Assembly (NCBI RefSeq): GCF_025148125.1
Contig: NZ_CP102267.1
Location: forward strand, 385,001-449,000
DNA: 64,000 nt
DNA from: Blautia wexlerae DSM 19850
GTDB lineage: Bacteria; Bacillota; Clostridia; Lachnospirales; Lachnospiraceae
Direction: 5' to 3'
How positions within the stretch are numbered: position 1 is the stretch's first letter; each line of letters begins with the position of its first letter. A program made the position numbers and the translations under genes. Below the pieces are notes generated by a model. It saw nothing but the letters and a program-made list of their open reading frames with translations. It had not been told where the DNA came from and searched no databases. Below are positions 15,650-24,298 of the stretch, piece by piece.

Positions 15650-15844
15650 TTATTCGATAAATTTCAGATTATCAAGAGCATAGCGGAGTGCCATGCACAT
15701 TAATTCATTTCTTGAGCGTCCGCTTTTGGCAGACAAGTCATCATATTGTTCTTGCAGTTCACGTTCAAGGCGAATGGTCATGGTGATTGATCTGTCTTCT
15801 TTTTTATCTGTACATTTTGGCCGGACAATAAAGTCGTTTGGCAT
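15650..15844 (-). CDS. Ribbon-helix-helix (CopG/Arc-type) DNA-binding protein
   Basis: 64 residues. RSITMTIRLERELQEQYDDLSAKSGRSRNELMCMALRYALDN fits a beta-strand plus two helices of the RHH fold. GGAGGG precedes the ATG. There is no toxin gene adjacent on this strand, so it is probably a stand-alone repressor, or the remaining half of a toxin-antitoxin pair lost to the neighbouring MITE/IS activity. Target unknown. Confidence 0.75.
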   Translation of the reverse strand: MPNDFIVRPKCTDKKEDRSITMTIRLERELQEQYDDLSAKSGRSRNELMCMALRYALDNLKFIE

Positions 15845-15906
15845 GATTATCCCTCCTGTATAAACATTTATTAGTGAATGGTTATCATAATTGATATTGC
15901 TTATTC

Positions 15907-16067
15907 TATAGCAATCCTCTGAAATAATGCATCTTAATCCAGCCCATCAGAGTGTGAAATCCTGCGTCAGATATCTTTGCCGTGCGTTAGCACGCCTGCA
16001 GATATCTTCCTTGTCTTTCGCACTCTGCTGAACTGTCTTAAATGCATTATTTACGAGGATTGCTATA
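15907..16067. mobile_element. MITE-B: 161-bp element with 26-bp terminal inverted repeats
   Basis: The left end TATAGCAATCCTCTGAAATA pairs with the complement of the right end (ATTTACGAGGATTGCTATA) over 26 bp with two mismatches. Inside are further mirror pairs (GATATC on both sides of GTGCGTTAGCACGC, and AGTGTGAAA against TTTCGCACT), so the whole folds into one long hairpin. No coding capacity. A solo arm of the same family lies at 19849-19873. Confidence 0.75.
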
Positions 16068-16271
16068 ATTTTGATCTCCGTAATCACTGTTATGATATAA
16101 AGTATAGTTACACAGGATTGACATTGATATAACACAAATTTATAATACATATTAGTATTACTTTTTTCCGCTTTGAATATAGAAAGGTTATCGTGCGAGA
16201 CTGTTGTAAGAATTAATTTGATGCGATAGTATGAGTGAGTTATGAATATGTGGGGAATACTTGTAACATTA

Positions 16272-16431
16272 GAGTGTGTCTGAAAAATCATTCCCGCAAT
16301 CTGCACGCCCCACTTTGCGGGATATTTCACCCGAATTCAGTTGCCGTAGCCCGCTACGGCGCCCTCATCCGGGCAAAATATCCCACAAATTGTGACGCAC
16401 ATCTTGCAGAAAGCCTTTTTCAGACACGCTC
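16272..16431. mobile_element. MITE-A copy 1 (160 bp, TA target)
   Basis: Terminal repeats GAGTGTGTCTGAAAAA and TTTTTCAGACACGCTC, flanked by TA on both sides (16270-16271, 16432-16433). The interior contains GGGATATTT/AAATATCCC, so the whole can form a hairpin. It is nearly identical to 61454-61614: one substitution in the left terminal repeat and one C indel. Shared ORFs on the minus strand of both copies are by-products. Confidence 0.9.
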
Positions 16432-16475
16432 TAGAATGCAGTAAATAAATATTTTCAGAGAGACTGGGTAAATAT

Positions 16476-16766
16476 ATGGAAAATGTGATTCGGAAATTGT
16501 ATGGTATGTATATGGATAATGACAATAGAGAAAAAAATGAAATGTCAGTAATGCATGATGATTTATGTAAAGAGAAAAAAGAGAAGGCATACCAGTGCTA
16601 TCAGAAATTGAGAGTTCAACTGACAGATGAGCTTGCTGAAGAACTGGATGAACTGATGAATAAACATATGGAAATATATCCACAGGAGCTGGAAGAAAGT
16701 TTTGCCATGGGATTTAAAACAGGGGCAAGGCTGATGTGCGAGATTTTCAGTGAAGAAACAGAATGA
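16476..16766 (+). CDS. Conserved clostridial protein (DUF6809-like), function unknown
   Basis: 96 residues, largely helical and charged. The pattern MENVIRKLYGMY, then YQKLRVQLTDELAEELDELMNKHMEI and SFAMGFKTGARLMCEIF is one I associate with small Lachnospiraceae proteins labelled DUF6809; the assignment is from memory. The first half contains HDDLCKEKKEKAYQC. It begins 45 bp after MITE-A copy 1, so its own promoter could be in or before the MITE. No function proposed. Confidence 0.65.
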   Translation: MENVIRKLYGMYMDNDNREKNEMSVMHDDLCKEKKEKAYQCYQKLRVQLTDELAEELDELMNKHMEIYPQELEESFAMGFKTGARLMCEIFSEETE

Positions 16767-16778
16767 TTGTAAAGCAGA

Positions 16779-16823
16779 TATGGCAATTCTCCAGATAAAG
16801 TATGATTTTAGAGGATTGCCATA
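16779..16823. repeat. Short hairpin related to the MITE-B ends
   Basis: TATGGCAATTCTC (16779-16791) and GAGGATTGCCATA (16811-16823) form an inverted repeat with one G-T. The sequence resembles the MITE-B terminal TATAGCAATCCTC. It may be a miniature derivative, or a weak terminator for the preceding gene. Confidence 0.45.
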
Positions 16824-16875
16824 GGTTTGATAAGTGGGTCTGACATATAATTTTTGATAACATGATCAGGATAAT

Positions 16876-17613
16876 TTATGGTTGTTGAACGTTATCAGAA
16901 ATTGTGAGGTTGTCAGACGTAATTTCATTCAGGAGATATTCTATAGTATGCATATGTTCGTTCATAACTTTTTCTGCAAGAGGTGCATCATTATTGGTTA
17001 TTGCCTGAACAAGCCGAGTGTGCTGGGAATCAATCTCCGGTGCATCGTTATTTTTCTGCATAAGATAGGAACGTATTCCAACGATCATATTTTCAGTAAT
17101 CTGTGCAGAGGCATTTAATACACTCAGTATTAATGGATTGGCAGAAATCTGAGCAATTTTCAGATGCAGATCACGATCCAGATCACCGCGGATTTTTTCA
17201 TCCTGAGTGCTGTCCAGTCTGGCAATGATAAGCTGGAGTTCAGCAGCATCCAGCGGTGTACAGTTTTGGGCGGCGAGAAAAGCAGCTTTGCTTTCCAGTG
17301 CGCCTCGAAGCTGCAATGCATCCTGAATTTTGCTGTTGTACATTTGAAATATGATAGACAGAGGTTCAGTAAGACAGCTGTGAAGATCAGTTGCAATATA
17401 ATTGGCACCGCCATGTACGCTGACAGTAATCCCGAGCAGGGAAAGAGCCTTCAGGACTTCTCGTAATGCTGGTCTGGAGATTCCGAATTCTTCTGCCAGA
17501 ATACGTTCAGCAGGAAGTGCATCGCCGGGTTGTAATTCTCCGTTTTGGATATTTTCGATAATTTGTTTCAGAACATCGTTGAATGTACTGGTTTTATCTA
17601 TTTTTCTAAACAT
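16876..17613 (-). CDS. GntR/FadR-family transcriptional regulator with FCD domain
   Basis: 245 residues. The winged helix at about 10-75 includes LQPGDALPAERILAEEFGISRPALREVLKALSLLG in the classical GntR arrangement. A C-terminal all-helical FCD ligand domain includes LHLKIAQISANPLI and QHTRLVQAITNNDAPLAEKVMNEHMHTIEYLL with metal-binding His. Such proteins usually sense organic acids or sugar acids and repress adjacent catabolic genes. No obvious catabolic operon is next to it, so the regulon is elsewhere or lost. The region upstream holds its promoter. Confidence 0.9.
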   Translation of the reverse strand: MFRKIDKTSTFNDVLKQIIENIQNGELQPGDALPAERILAEEFGISRPALREVLKALSLLGITVSVHGGANYIATDLHSCLTEPLSIIFQMYNSKIQDALQLRGALESKAAFLAAQNCTPLDAAELQLIIARLDSTQDEKIRGDLDRDLHLKIAQISANPLILSVLNASAQITENMIVGIRSYLMQKNNDAPEIDSQHTRLVQAITNNDAPLAEKVMNEHMHTIEYLLNEITSDNLTISDNVQQP

Positions 17614-18070
17614 TTATTTTCCTCTTTCCTGGTACATCGTTTCGTAAATAACTATACCAATCGCGTAAGATGCGGATTCGAGTGTGCAGCTCTATATCAG
17701 ATAACTGTTCCGCAGAGATTTCTTTGATTATTAAATAGTTACATACATCTAATATTATAACGGATTGAAAGGGAGATGCAACTGATTCCTGCAAAATTTC
17801 TAAAAGTGTAAAATTTTTGTGTTGCTGAGAACGGAGTGAACAGTAACAAATTTTTGCAGTTTTTTTATAAATTTTATAATTATATTAGAAATTAGACAAA
17901 TTTCTCTCACATTTATAGGTTATGATATTTACATCTTAAGGAAATGACGTACCTTAAGAGAAAATCTTTCCTTTCCCTAAAAAGTGTAAAATGAACGTGA
18001 ATCACCGCTTAGCCGACAAGATCGACGGAGAAGCGGTGATTTTATTATGTCACTGAAGCCGGATTCTTTC
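17614..18070. other. Noncoding stretch with two hairpins; possible small RNA
   Basis: AT-rich. Contains an 8-bp perfect dyad TCTTAAGG / CCTTAAGA (17934-17959) and a perfect 11-bp hairpin (18000-18041). Only tiny ORFs are present. A short plus-strand transcript from ~17930 to 18045 is conceivable but its promoter is weak. Confidence 0.4.
18000..18045. terminator. Hairpin terminator beyond the ABC-class ATPase gene
   Basis: AATCACCGCTT / AAGCGGTGATT, 11 bp perfect with a 20-nt loop, followed on the plus strand by TTTATTA. It lies 30 bp past the minus-strand ATPase stop. Confidence 0.6.
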
Positions 18071-19813
18071 TTATAAACCTCTGTAACGATTAAGACAGGC
18101 ATAAATTTCCTGAATACGGGGAGTAGCGTAACCACAGGAAATTTTTTGATTCTCCGTAAAAAAGGACAGACCATGTAAAGAGAGATTTTTCCAGAGAAAC
18201 TGCACAATTTCAGGCAGGGTACGTCTGCCGTCTGCCAGATGTTCAACTGCATATTTCAGCAGGAGACCTAAGGCAGCGGTCTGTTCTGCGTCAATAAGCT
18301 GTTCTGTATAGCGGAGATCAATCTCCTGTCTGCCGAGAGAGAAGCCATCTGTTCCGGAGATTCTGATTTTCAGGCGCTCAGGTTTTGCGGCACCGGAATC
18401 GGAATGATTTCCACGACTGTTATGTCTGAGGCGCTTAGAAGATTCGGCAGGCCTGCTCATAATGCGATGGCTGTGCGGAAGCTGAAAATCAGTAACTGAA
18501 ACAGAAGGCAGAGGATATTGACAGCATAATTTTTTGACAGAAGCTGTAATATCTTTTGGAACGTAATTGTCCATCTGGATAATTGTATCTGCAATATGAA
18601 AGAATGCCCCGGAACTTCCGGCAACAAGAATTGTAGAAATCCCTGCTTTTTTATAAAGATCTTCTGCACGCTCCAGAAACGGAGTGATCGGCTCTTTCTC
18701 ACGCTGAATAACCTGTTGCATGAAAGCATCACGAACCATGAAGTTAGTTGCGGAGGTGTCTTCGTCAAGAAGAAAAAGGTGGCTTCCGGCTTCCATGCTT
18801 TCTACGATACCGGCTGCCTGGGAAGTGCTTCCACTGGCATCCAGTGTAGAGAAACAGCGGGTATCTTTCTTGTTTGGAAGATCATTTATAAACATGGAAA
18901 TATCCACATCCTTGATAAAACGGCCATCTTCTGAACGCAGTTTGACAGCAGTTGCATCTGTGATCACGTATTCACGTCCATCTCCGGGGATATGATTGTA
19001 TACACCAAGTTCAAGTGCATTCAGAAGCGTGGATTTGCCATGATATCCACCACCTACGATCAGAGTGATTCCCTTTGGAATCCCCATGCCTGTGATTTTT
19101 CCTTTATGGGGAAGATTTATGGAAATGCGCAGACTGTCCGGAGAAGTAAAGGGAACGGAAGCTTTCATAGGGCGGGAGGAAATACCGCTTTCTCTTGGGA
19201 GGATGGAGCCGTCGGCTATGAATGCGCAGAGATTTTTTGCGGGCAGCGTCTGACGGATAAATTCCTGATCCTCTGCAAGCTCTATATAATTCTGTAATTC
19301 CTTTGCATTAAGGCTGGAATAGAAAAAGGATTTTTGAATGCATACAGGCAGAAAATCAAAAAGGATTTTCTCCAGTTCAGTGGCATTGATCGTGCGGCCA
19401 TTAGCAGGGAAGCCCACAAAAAAGCGGGCGGTTATGCCTTTTTCTGTTATTTCACAGGCTGTCCGGGAAAGAATCTCCTGACCACAATGACTGACAGTGA
19501 GCAGGCCGCTTTTGCCGGAGCCTTTTGCACGAAAGCTGTACTGACTGACCTGTTTTTCAAACTGACGTGTAAGATAGTCGCAAAGAGTAGTCCCGGTAAG
19601 CGTATCTTTATAACATTCGACGGGAAATCCGGCATCTCTGTGTGAAATCTGAATGCTGACATGAGAGGGAGAAGCAAAAGGATCTCCCTGCACATGGTCG
19701 ATGGACAGAATATAATTTCCAAAATGATACAGACTCTTCAGCCCTTTATATGCCGGATAACTTTTGCGGTTTATGGAACGAAGCTGCTGACGCAGTTCCT
19801 CTGAATTTTTCAT
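18071..19813 (-). CDS. Predicted ATPase of the ABC class (COG3044 / ABC_ATPase family)
   Basis: 580 residues, usual for the family. An N-terminal ~200-residue domain (DPFASPSHVSI, RAKGSGKSGLL, FVGFPANGRTI) leads to a P-loop GGGYHGKST at about 255-262. Later come GSTSQAAGIVESMEAGSHLFLLDEDTSATNFMVRD (signature/Walker B) and LVAGSSGAFFHIAD. The family is cytoplasmic, lacks membrane segments, and its biological role is undefined, although nucleic-acid roles have been suggested for eukaryotic homologues. It is monocistronic, with MITE-B debris just upstream. Identification is firm; function is unknown. Confidence 0.88.
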   Translation of the reverse strand: MKNSEELRQQLRSINRKSYPAYKGLKSLYHFGNYILSIDHVQGDPFASPSHVSIQISHRDAGFPVECYKDTLTGTTLCDYLTRQFEKQVSQYSFRAKGSGKSGLLTVSHCGQEILSRTACEITEKGITARFFVGFPANGRTINATELEKILFDFLPVCIQKSFFYSSLNAKELQNYIELAEDQEFIRQTLPAKNLCAFIADGSILPRESGISSRPMKASVPFTSPDSLRISINLPHKGKITGMGIPKGITLIVGGGYHGKSTLLNALELGVYNHIPGDGREYVITDATAVKLRSEDGRFIKDVDISMFINDLPNKKDTRCFSTLDASGSTSQAAGIVESMEAGSHLFLLDEDTSATNFMVRDAFMQQVIQREKEPITPFLERAEDLYKKAGISTILVAGSSGAFFHIADTIIQMDNYVPKDITASVKKLCCQYPLPSVSVTDFQLPHSHRIMSRPAESSKRLRHNSRGNHSDSGAAKPERLKIRISGTDGFSLGRQEIDLRYTEQLIDAEQTAALGLLLKYAVEHLADGRRTLPEIVQFLWKNLSLHGLSFFTENQKISCGYATPRIQEIYACLNRYRGL

Positions 19814-19848
19814 GACAGAACCTCCTGGTATTGCAGATATTTTTATAA

Positions 19849-19873
19849 CAATCCTCGTAAATAATGAATTTGA
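19849..19873. repeat. Solo terminal repeat of the MITE-B family
   Basis: ATAACAATCCTCGTAAATAATG matches the consensus MITE-B end in all but one position, with a further mismatch beyond. No partner arm nearby, so it is probably a relic left by deletion or excision between the ATPase and aminopeptidase promoters. Confidence 0.5.
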
Positions 19874-20088
19874 GAGGAGAAATATTAACCTGCCATCAAC
19901 TATAGCGGAAATGAATCCTAATGTCTACTGACAAATAAATATTAATCATATGGAAAATTTCCAGAGGATGTTTTATAATGAAAAACAGGTAATTGTTCAA
20001 TACCATTACATAATAGCGAACTGATGAATAGTTACCGTTATCAAAGCAATACTATGAATGACAGTCATAAAGAAAGGCGGAACAGTAA

Positions 20089-21480
20089 ATGGAACGTAGA
20101 AATGCATGGCTTTCTTATACAGAAGCAGAAGAAAAAGAACTGGAGCAGGTTGCAAAAGCGTATCGCAATTTCCTTAATGTGGGAAAAACAGAGCGTGAAT
20201 GTGTGACGCAGATCATCAGAGAAGCACGGGCAGCAGGTTATGAATCTCTGGAAGAGAAGACTGCGAAGGGTGAGAAACTGAAAGCAGGAGATAAAGTTTA
20301 TACAGTCGGAATGAAGAAAATCATTGCACTGTTTCATATCGGACAGGATGATATTTCTGAGGGAATGAATATTCTGGGAGCACACATTGATTCTCCACGT
20401 CTTGATGTCAAACAGAATCCATTATATGAGGATACGGATCTTGCATATCTGGATACCCATTATTATGGCGGTGTTAAGAAATACCAGTGGGTGACTCTTC
20501 CCCTGGCAATTCATGGCGTAGTGGTAAAGAAAGACGGAAGTACAGCAGAAGTAAATATCGGTGAGGATGAGGATGATCCGATCGTATATATCACAGACCT
20601 TCTGATCCATCTTGCAGGAAAGCAGATGCAGAAAAAAGCGACAGAAGTGATCGAGGGAGAGAATCTGGACATCCTGATCGGCAGCAGACCACTGAAAGAC
20701 CTGGAAGATGATAAGAAGAAAGAGGCAGTAAAACAGAATGTACTGAATATCCTTAAAGAGAAGTATGATATGGAAGAGGAAGATTTTCTTTCTGCAGAGC
20801 TGGAGATCGTACCGGCAGGAAAGGCAAGAGAGTGTGGTCTGGACAGAAGTATGATCGCTGCTTATGGACAGGATGACAGAGTGTGCGCATATACTTCTCT
20901 GCTTGCAATGCTTGGGATGGACACCCCGAAACACACTTCCTGCTGTCTGTTTACTGATAAAGAAGAGATTGGAAGCGTAGGTGCAACCGGTATGCAGTCA
21001 CGTTTCTTTGAGAACGCAGTGGCTGAACTTCTGGATGCAATGGGATGCTACAGTGATCTGAGATTGAGAAGAACTCTGAAGAATTCCAGTATGCTTTCCT
21101 CTGATGTAAGTGCAGGCTACGATCCGGCTTATGGGGAGGCATTTGAGAAAAAGAATGCAGCTTATCTTGGAAGAGGTATCGTATTAAATAAATTTACCGG
21201 AGCAAGAGGTAAATCCGGCTCGAATGATGCAAATGCAGAATATGTGGCAAGAGTCAGAAATATTTTTGACAGCCATGAAGTTGCATTCCAGACAGCTGAG
21301 CTTGGAAAAGTAGACGTGGGCGGAGGCGGAACAATCGCCTATATCGCAGCACTTTATGGAATGGAAGTTATTGACAGCGGTGTGGCAGTACTCAGTATGC
21401 ATGCACCATGGGAAGTGACAAGCAAGGCAGATATTTACGAAGCCAGGAAAGCATATAAGGCATTTTTGCTGGAAGCATAA
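20089..21480 (+). CDS. M18-family zinc aminopeptidase
   Basis: 463 residues; AAAGGCGG precedes the ATG. Metal ligands and family motifs are visible: GAHIDSPRLD (His99, Asp101), LFTDKEEIGSVGATGMQS with the catalytic Glu pair, SSDVSAGYDP, and a late SMHAPWEVTSKADIYEA with the last His ligand. M18 enzymes are cytosolic dodecamers removing N-terminal residues, often Asp/Glu or Lys depending on subgroup; the specificity here is not deducible. Single gene, ended by the hairpin at 21568-21608. Confidence 0.93.
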   Translation: MERRNAWLSYTEAEEKELEQVAKAYRNFLNVGKTERECVTQIIREARAAGYESLEEKTAKGEKLKAGDKVYTVGMKKIIALFHIGQDDISEGMNILGAHIDSPRLDVKQNPLYEDTDLAYLDTHYYGGVKKYQWVTLPLAIHGVVVKKDGSTAEVNIGEDEDDPIVYITDLLIHLAGKQMQKKATEVIEGENLDILIGSRPLKDLEDDKKKEAVKQNVLNILKEKYDMEEEDFLSAELEIVPAGKARECGLDRSMIAAYGQDDRVCAYTSLLAMLGMDTPKHTSCCLFTDKEEIGSVGATGMQSRFFENAVAELLDAMGCYSDLRLRRTLKNSSMLSSDVSAGYDPAYGEAFEKKNAAYLGRGIVLNKFTGARGKSGSNDANAEYVARVRNIFDSHEVAFQTAELGKVDVGGGGTIAYIAALYGMEVIDSGVAVLSMHAPWEVTSKADIYEARKAYKAFLLEA

Positions 21481-21567
21481 AAAGTCGGGCAGATGCAGAA
21501 TAAAAATATGAAGAAATCGTGGAAGCTGTATCGTTTCTGATAACAGAGACTTGCAGATTCCGCAGAT

Positions 21568-21608
21568 AAGGGCAGAACTTTTGGAAAACTGAAGCGCTGC
21601 CCTTTTAA
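21568..21608 (+). terminator. Terminator between aminopeptidase and ABC efflux operon
   Basis: AAGGGCAG / CTGCCCTT stem with a 21-nt loop and TTTT. Confidence 0.7.
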
Positions 21609-21720
21609 CATATAAGTGAGGTTATGATTGTAAAAGGTATTTCTGATATCTTACGAAAGACAGGTTGCGATTCTGTAAGATCTGGATTGGAGCAGGATAT
21701 TTAATAGACGGGAGGGAAAG

Positions 21721-22452
21721 ATGGAGGAAGCGCTGATCAGAGTAAAAGATTTGTGTAAAATATATAATCCCGGCGAGAATGAAGTACGGGCGCTGGATCA
21801 TATTAATCTGGAAATTAATAAGGGTGAGTTTGTTGCTATTATCGGACAGTCAGGTTCGGGAAAGTCTACATTTATGAATATGCTGGGCTGCCTGGATGTG
21901 CCTACATCCGGCGAATATTTTCTGAATGGAACTGATGTGTCCACAATGGAAGACAATGAACTCTCAGAAGTCAGAAACCGGGAGATCGGATTTATTTTTC
22001 AGGGATTTAATCTGATCTCGAATCTGACTGCAATCGAAAATGTGGAACTACCGCTGGTTTACAGAGGAGTAGACAGAAAAACGAGACATAAGCTGGCAGT
22101 AGAATCACTGACCATGGTAGGGCTTGAGAAACGTATGGATCACAGGCCAAATGAAATGTCAGGAGGACAGCAGCAGAGGGTGGCTATTGCAAGAGCAATC
22201 GCGGCCCAGCCACCGGTGATCCTGGCAGATGAACCTACAGGAAATCTGGATTCTGCATCCAGTAAGGAGATTCTTCAGATTCTTAAAAGTATGCACGAGC
22301 AGGGAAAAACGGTCATATTGATCACACATGATAATGGGATCGCTGCTCAGGCAAGGCGTGTAGTCAGAATTATGGATGGAAAGATAGAATCAGATTTTAT
22401 CAATAAAAACTATGGGAAAGAAGAATATATAAAAAACCAGCTGGATGCATAA
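21721..22452 (+). CDS. MacB/LolD-type ABC transporter ATP-binding protein
   Basis: 243 residues. Walker [10 protein letters not shown] at 42-50, Q-loop in IFQGFNLI, signature [15 protein letters not shown] and Walker [17 protein letters not shown] mark the LolD/MacB subfamily. GGGAGGG precedes the ATG. It is first of three genes with an HlyD-like adaptor and a FtsX-like permease, forming a mechanotransmission-type exporter. In Gram-positive gut bacteria such systems export peptides or antibiotics, or respond to envelope stress. The substrate cannot be told. Confidence 0.95.
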   Translation: MEEALIRVKDLCKIYNPGENEVRALDHINLEINKGEFVAIIGQSGSGKSTFMNMLGCLDVPTSGEYFLNGTDVSTMEDNELSEVRNREIGFIFQGFNLISNLTAIENVELPLVYRGVDRKTRHKLAVESLTMVGLEKRMDHRPNEMSGGQQQRVAIARAIAAQPPVILADEPTGNLDSASSKEILQILKSMHEQGKTVILITHDNGIAAQARRVVRIMDGKIESDFINKNYGKEEYIKNQLDA

Positions 22453-22477
22453 ATCCGGTTACAGGGAGACAGATATT

Positions 22478-24298
22478 ATGAAAAAAAAGAAAAGTAAAAA
22501 GAAAATTATTATTGGAGCAGCAGCTGTTCTTGTTGTTGCCGGCGGAGTTACAGTAGCAGGTCAGAGAAATTCAACAGAAAATCAGATTCCACAGGTTCAG
22601 GTAGTAACTGCAGAGAAAGGAGATGTTGAGGAAATCGTAGATGCCACAGGAACAGTGGGAAGTGAAGAAGAGAAGACTTATTATTCTCCTGTAAATGCAG
22701 AACTGAAAACTGTTTCTTTTTCCCAGGGCGATGTGGTAAAAAAGGGAACAAAACTGATCGAGTTTGATACAGAGAATCTGGAAAAAGATAACCGGAAAGC
22801 AGAACTGAATCTGAAATCAACAAAGTACGATACAAAAGATACAAGAAAGAAATCTGACAAAGCAGAAAAGAAGCAGAAGGATGCCAAAAAGAATGTTCAG
22901 GAAATCGAGAAGAAAATAAAGGATAAAAAGGCTTATGTCTCGTCTCTGAAAGCACAGATTTCAGCAGCACAGCGTGAAGCGGCAGCTCAGGCAAAAGCCC
23001 AGGCAGCAGCCCAGGCTCAGGCACAGCAGCAGGAAGCTCAGGCAAAAGCCCAGGCAGAGGCAAAGAAACAGGAGGAAATCCAGAGTAAATATCAGGCCGC
23101 ACTTTATACATACAAGACGGAGACTCTTCCGCAGTACCAACAGCAGCTCTCAGATCTGAATGCACAGTATAATCAGGCACAAAGCGATTATAATCAGGCA
23201 GACACCACATATCAGATGGCATTTGCAACATGGCAGGCAGATCCTTCAGATGAGAATGCACAGGCTCTGGATAACGCGGAGACTGCAAGAACACAGGCAC
23301 AGCTCACAATGCAGCAGGCACAGCAGACTTATAATGATCTTAAGCAGCAGACACCGAAAATGCCGGTACTTTCTGATTTCACAGAAAGCAGCGCAGATTA
23401 CTCATGGGGAATTTCAGACGGTTCAGATGCAGATGACAGCGATGGGGAAGATTCTTCCTACTCCGGATATGACAACAGCGGAAGTGATGGCGGGACAGTA
23501 ACTGCGAATACTTCTGCTCTGGAAAGTGCACTTGAGACAGCAAGTGATGAACTTGCAGAGCTTCAGTCAGATCTGGCTTCTGAGAAAGCTATCGCAGAGG
23601 CAGATTCCACAAGCCTGACAAAAGAAGAAAAAGAGAAACTGAAAGTAACAGATAATCTTTCCGAACTGGATGCAAAATCAGCCGAGGAGCTGGTGAAGGA
23701 AGGAAAGAAAGGAATCACCGCGGAATTTAACGGAATCATATCCAAGGCAGATATTAAGCAGGGAGCAGCAGTTACTCAGGGTATGGAACTGTTTACTATT
23801 GAGAATACAGACAAGGCAAGTGTGGATGTGACTCTCTCTAAATATGATTATAATACAGTGAAAGAGGGGCAGTCTGTTGAGATTACCTTAGGGGATAATA
23901 CTTATCAGGGTACTGTAATAAAAATGAGCCATATTGCGGTGCAGAATGAAAAAGGAACGCCGGTCATTTCAGCAACAGTAAGCATTGATGATCCGGATGA
24001 AGATATTTTCCTGGGAGTAGATGCCAAGGTTAAGATTCATGCGGCTTCTGCGAAAAATGTGGTGACTCTTCCTGTGGAAGTGATCAATATCGGAAAAGAA
24101 GGCTCCTTCTGCTATGTGATAGAAGATGGACTGGTGACAAAGAGAAATATTACCACAGGAATCAGCTCAGAGGATTATGTGGAAATTACGGACGGAATCA
24201 AAGAAGGAGAAGAAGTAATCGCAGATCTGGGTGATTACACAGAGGGAATGGAAGTACAGGCAGTTCCTGAACAGACAGGAGAGGATGCTGATGAGTAA
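22478..24298 (+). CDS. HlyD/RND-type adaptor with long coiled coil
   Basis: 606 residues from the ATG at 22478, preceded by CAGGGAGA; the frame extends back to 22445. A basic start and one membrane helix (about 7-25) anchor it. A biotinyl-lipoyl-like half follows (TVGSEEEKTYYSPVNAELKTVSF). A coiled coil of ~300 residues contains an extreme Ala/Gln tract (about 165-210), and a Ser/Asp/Gly spacer (about 310-350) precedes the second lipoyl half and beta-barrel (GITAEFNGIISKADIKQG, VDVTLSKYDYNTV). It bridges the permease to the cell wall or to partner proteins. Operon middle gene; overlaps the permease start by 8 nt. Confidence 0.9.
   Translation: MKKKKSKKKIIIGAAAVLVVAGGVTVAGQRNSTENQIPQVQVVTAEKGDVEEIVDATGTVGSEEEKTYYSPVNAELKTVSFSQGDVVKKGTKLIEFDTENLEKDNRKAELNLKSTKYDTKDTRKKSDKAEKKQKDAKKNVQEIEKKIKDKKAYVSSLKAQISAAQREAAAQAKAQAAAQAQAQQQEAQAKAQAEAKKQEEIQSKYQAALYTYKTETLPQYQQQLSDLNAQYNQAQSDYNQADTTYQMAFATWQADPSDENAQALDNAETARTQAQLTMQQAQQTYNDLKQQTPKMPVLSDFTESSADYSWGISDGSDADDSDGEDSSYSGYDNSGSDGGTVTANTSALESALETASDELAELQSDLASEKAIAEADSTSLTKEEKEKLKVTDNLSELDAKSAEELVKEGKKGITAEFNGIISKADIKQGAAVTQGMELFTIENTDKASVDVTLSKYDYNTVKEGQSVEITLGDNTYQGTVIKMSHIAVQNEKGTPVISATVSIDDPDEDIFLGVDAKVKIHAASAKNVVTLPVEVINIGKEGSFCYVIEDGLVTKRNITTGISSEDYVEITDGIKEGEEVIADLGDYTEGMEVQAVPEQTGEDADE

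Noticed and set aside
16337..16525. ORF shared in sequence with 61520-61702
   Set aside because: The common part is MITE-A; the frame is open by chance in both copies and has no start signal.
17606..17794. 62-codon ORF upstream of the GntR gene
   Set aside because: No ribosome-binding site, overlaps the regulator's start and promoter area.
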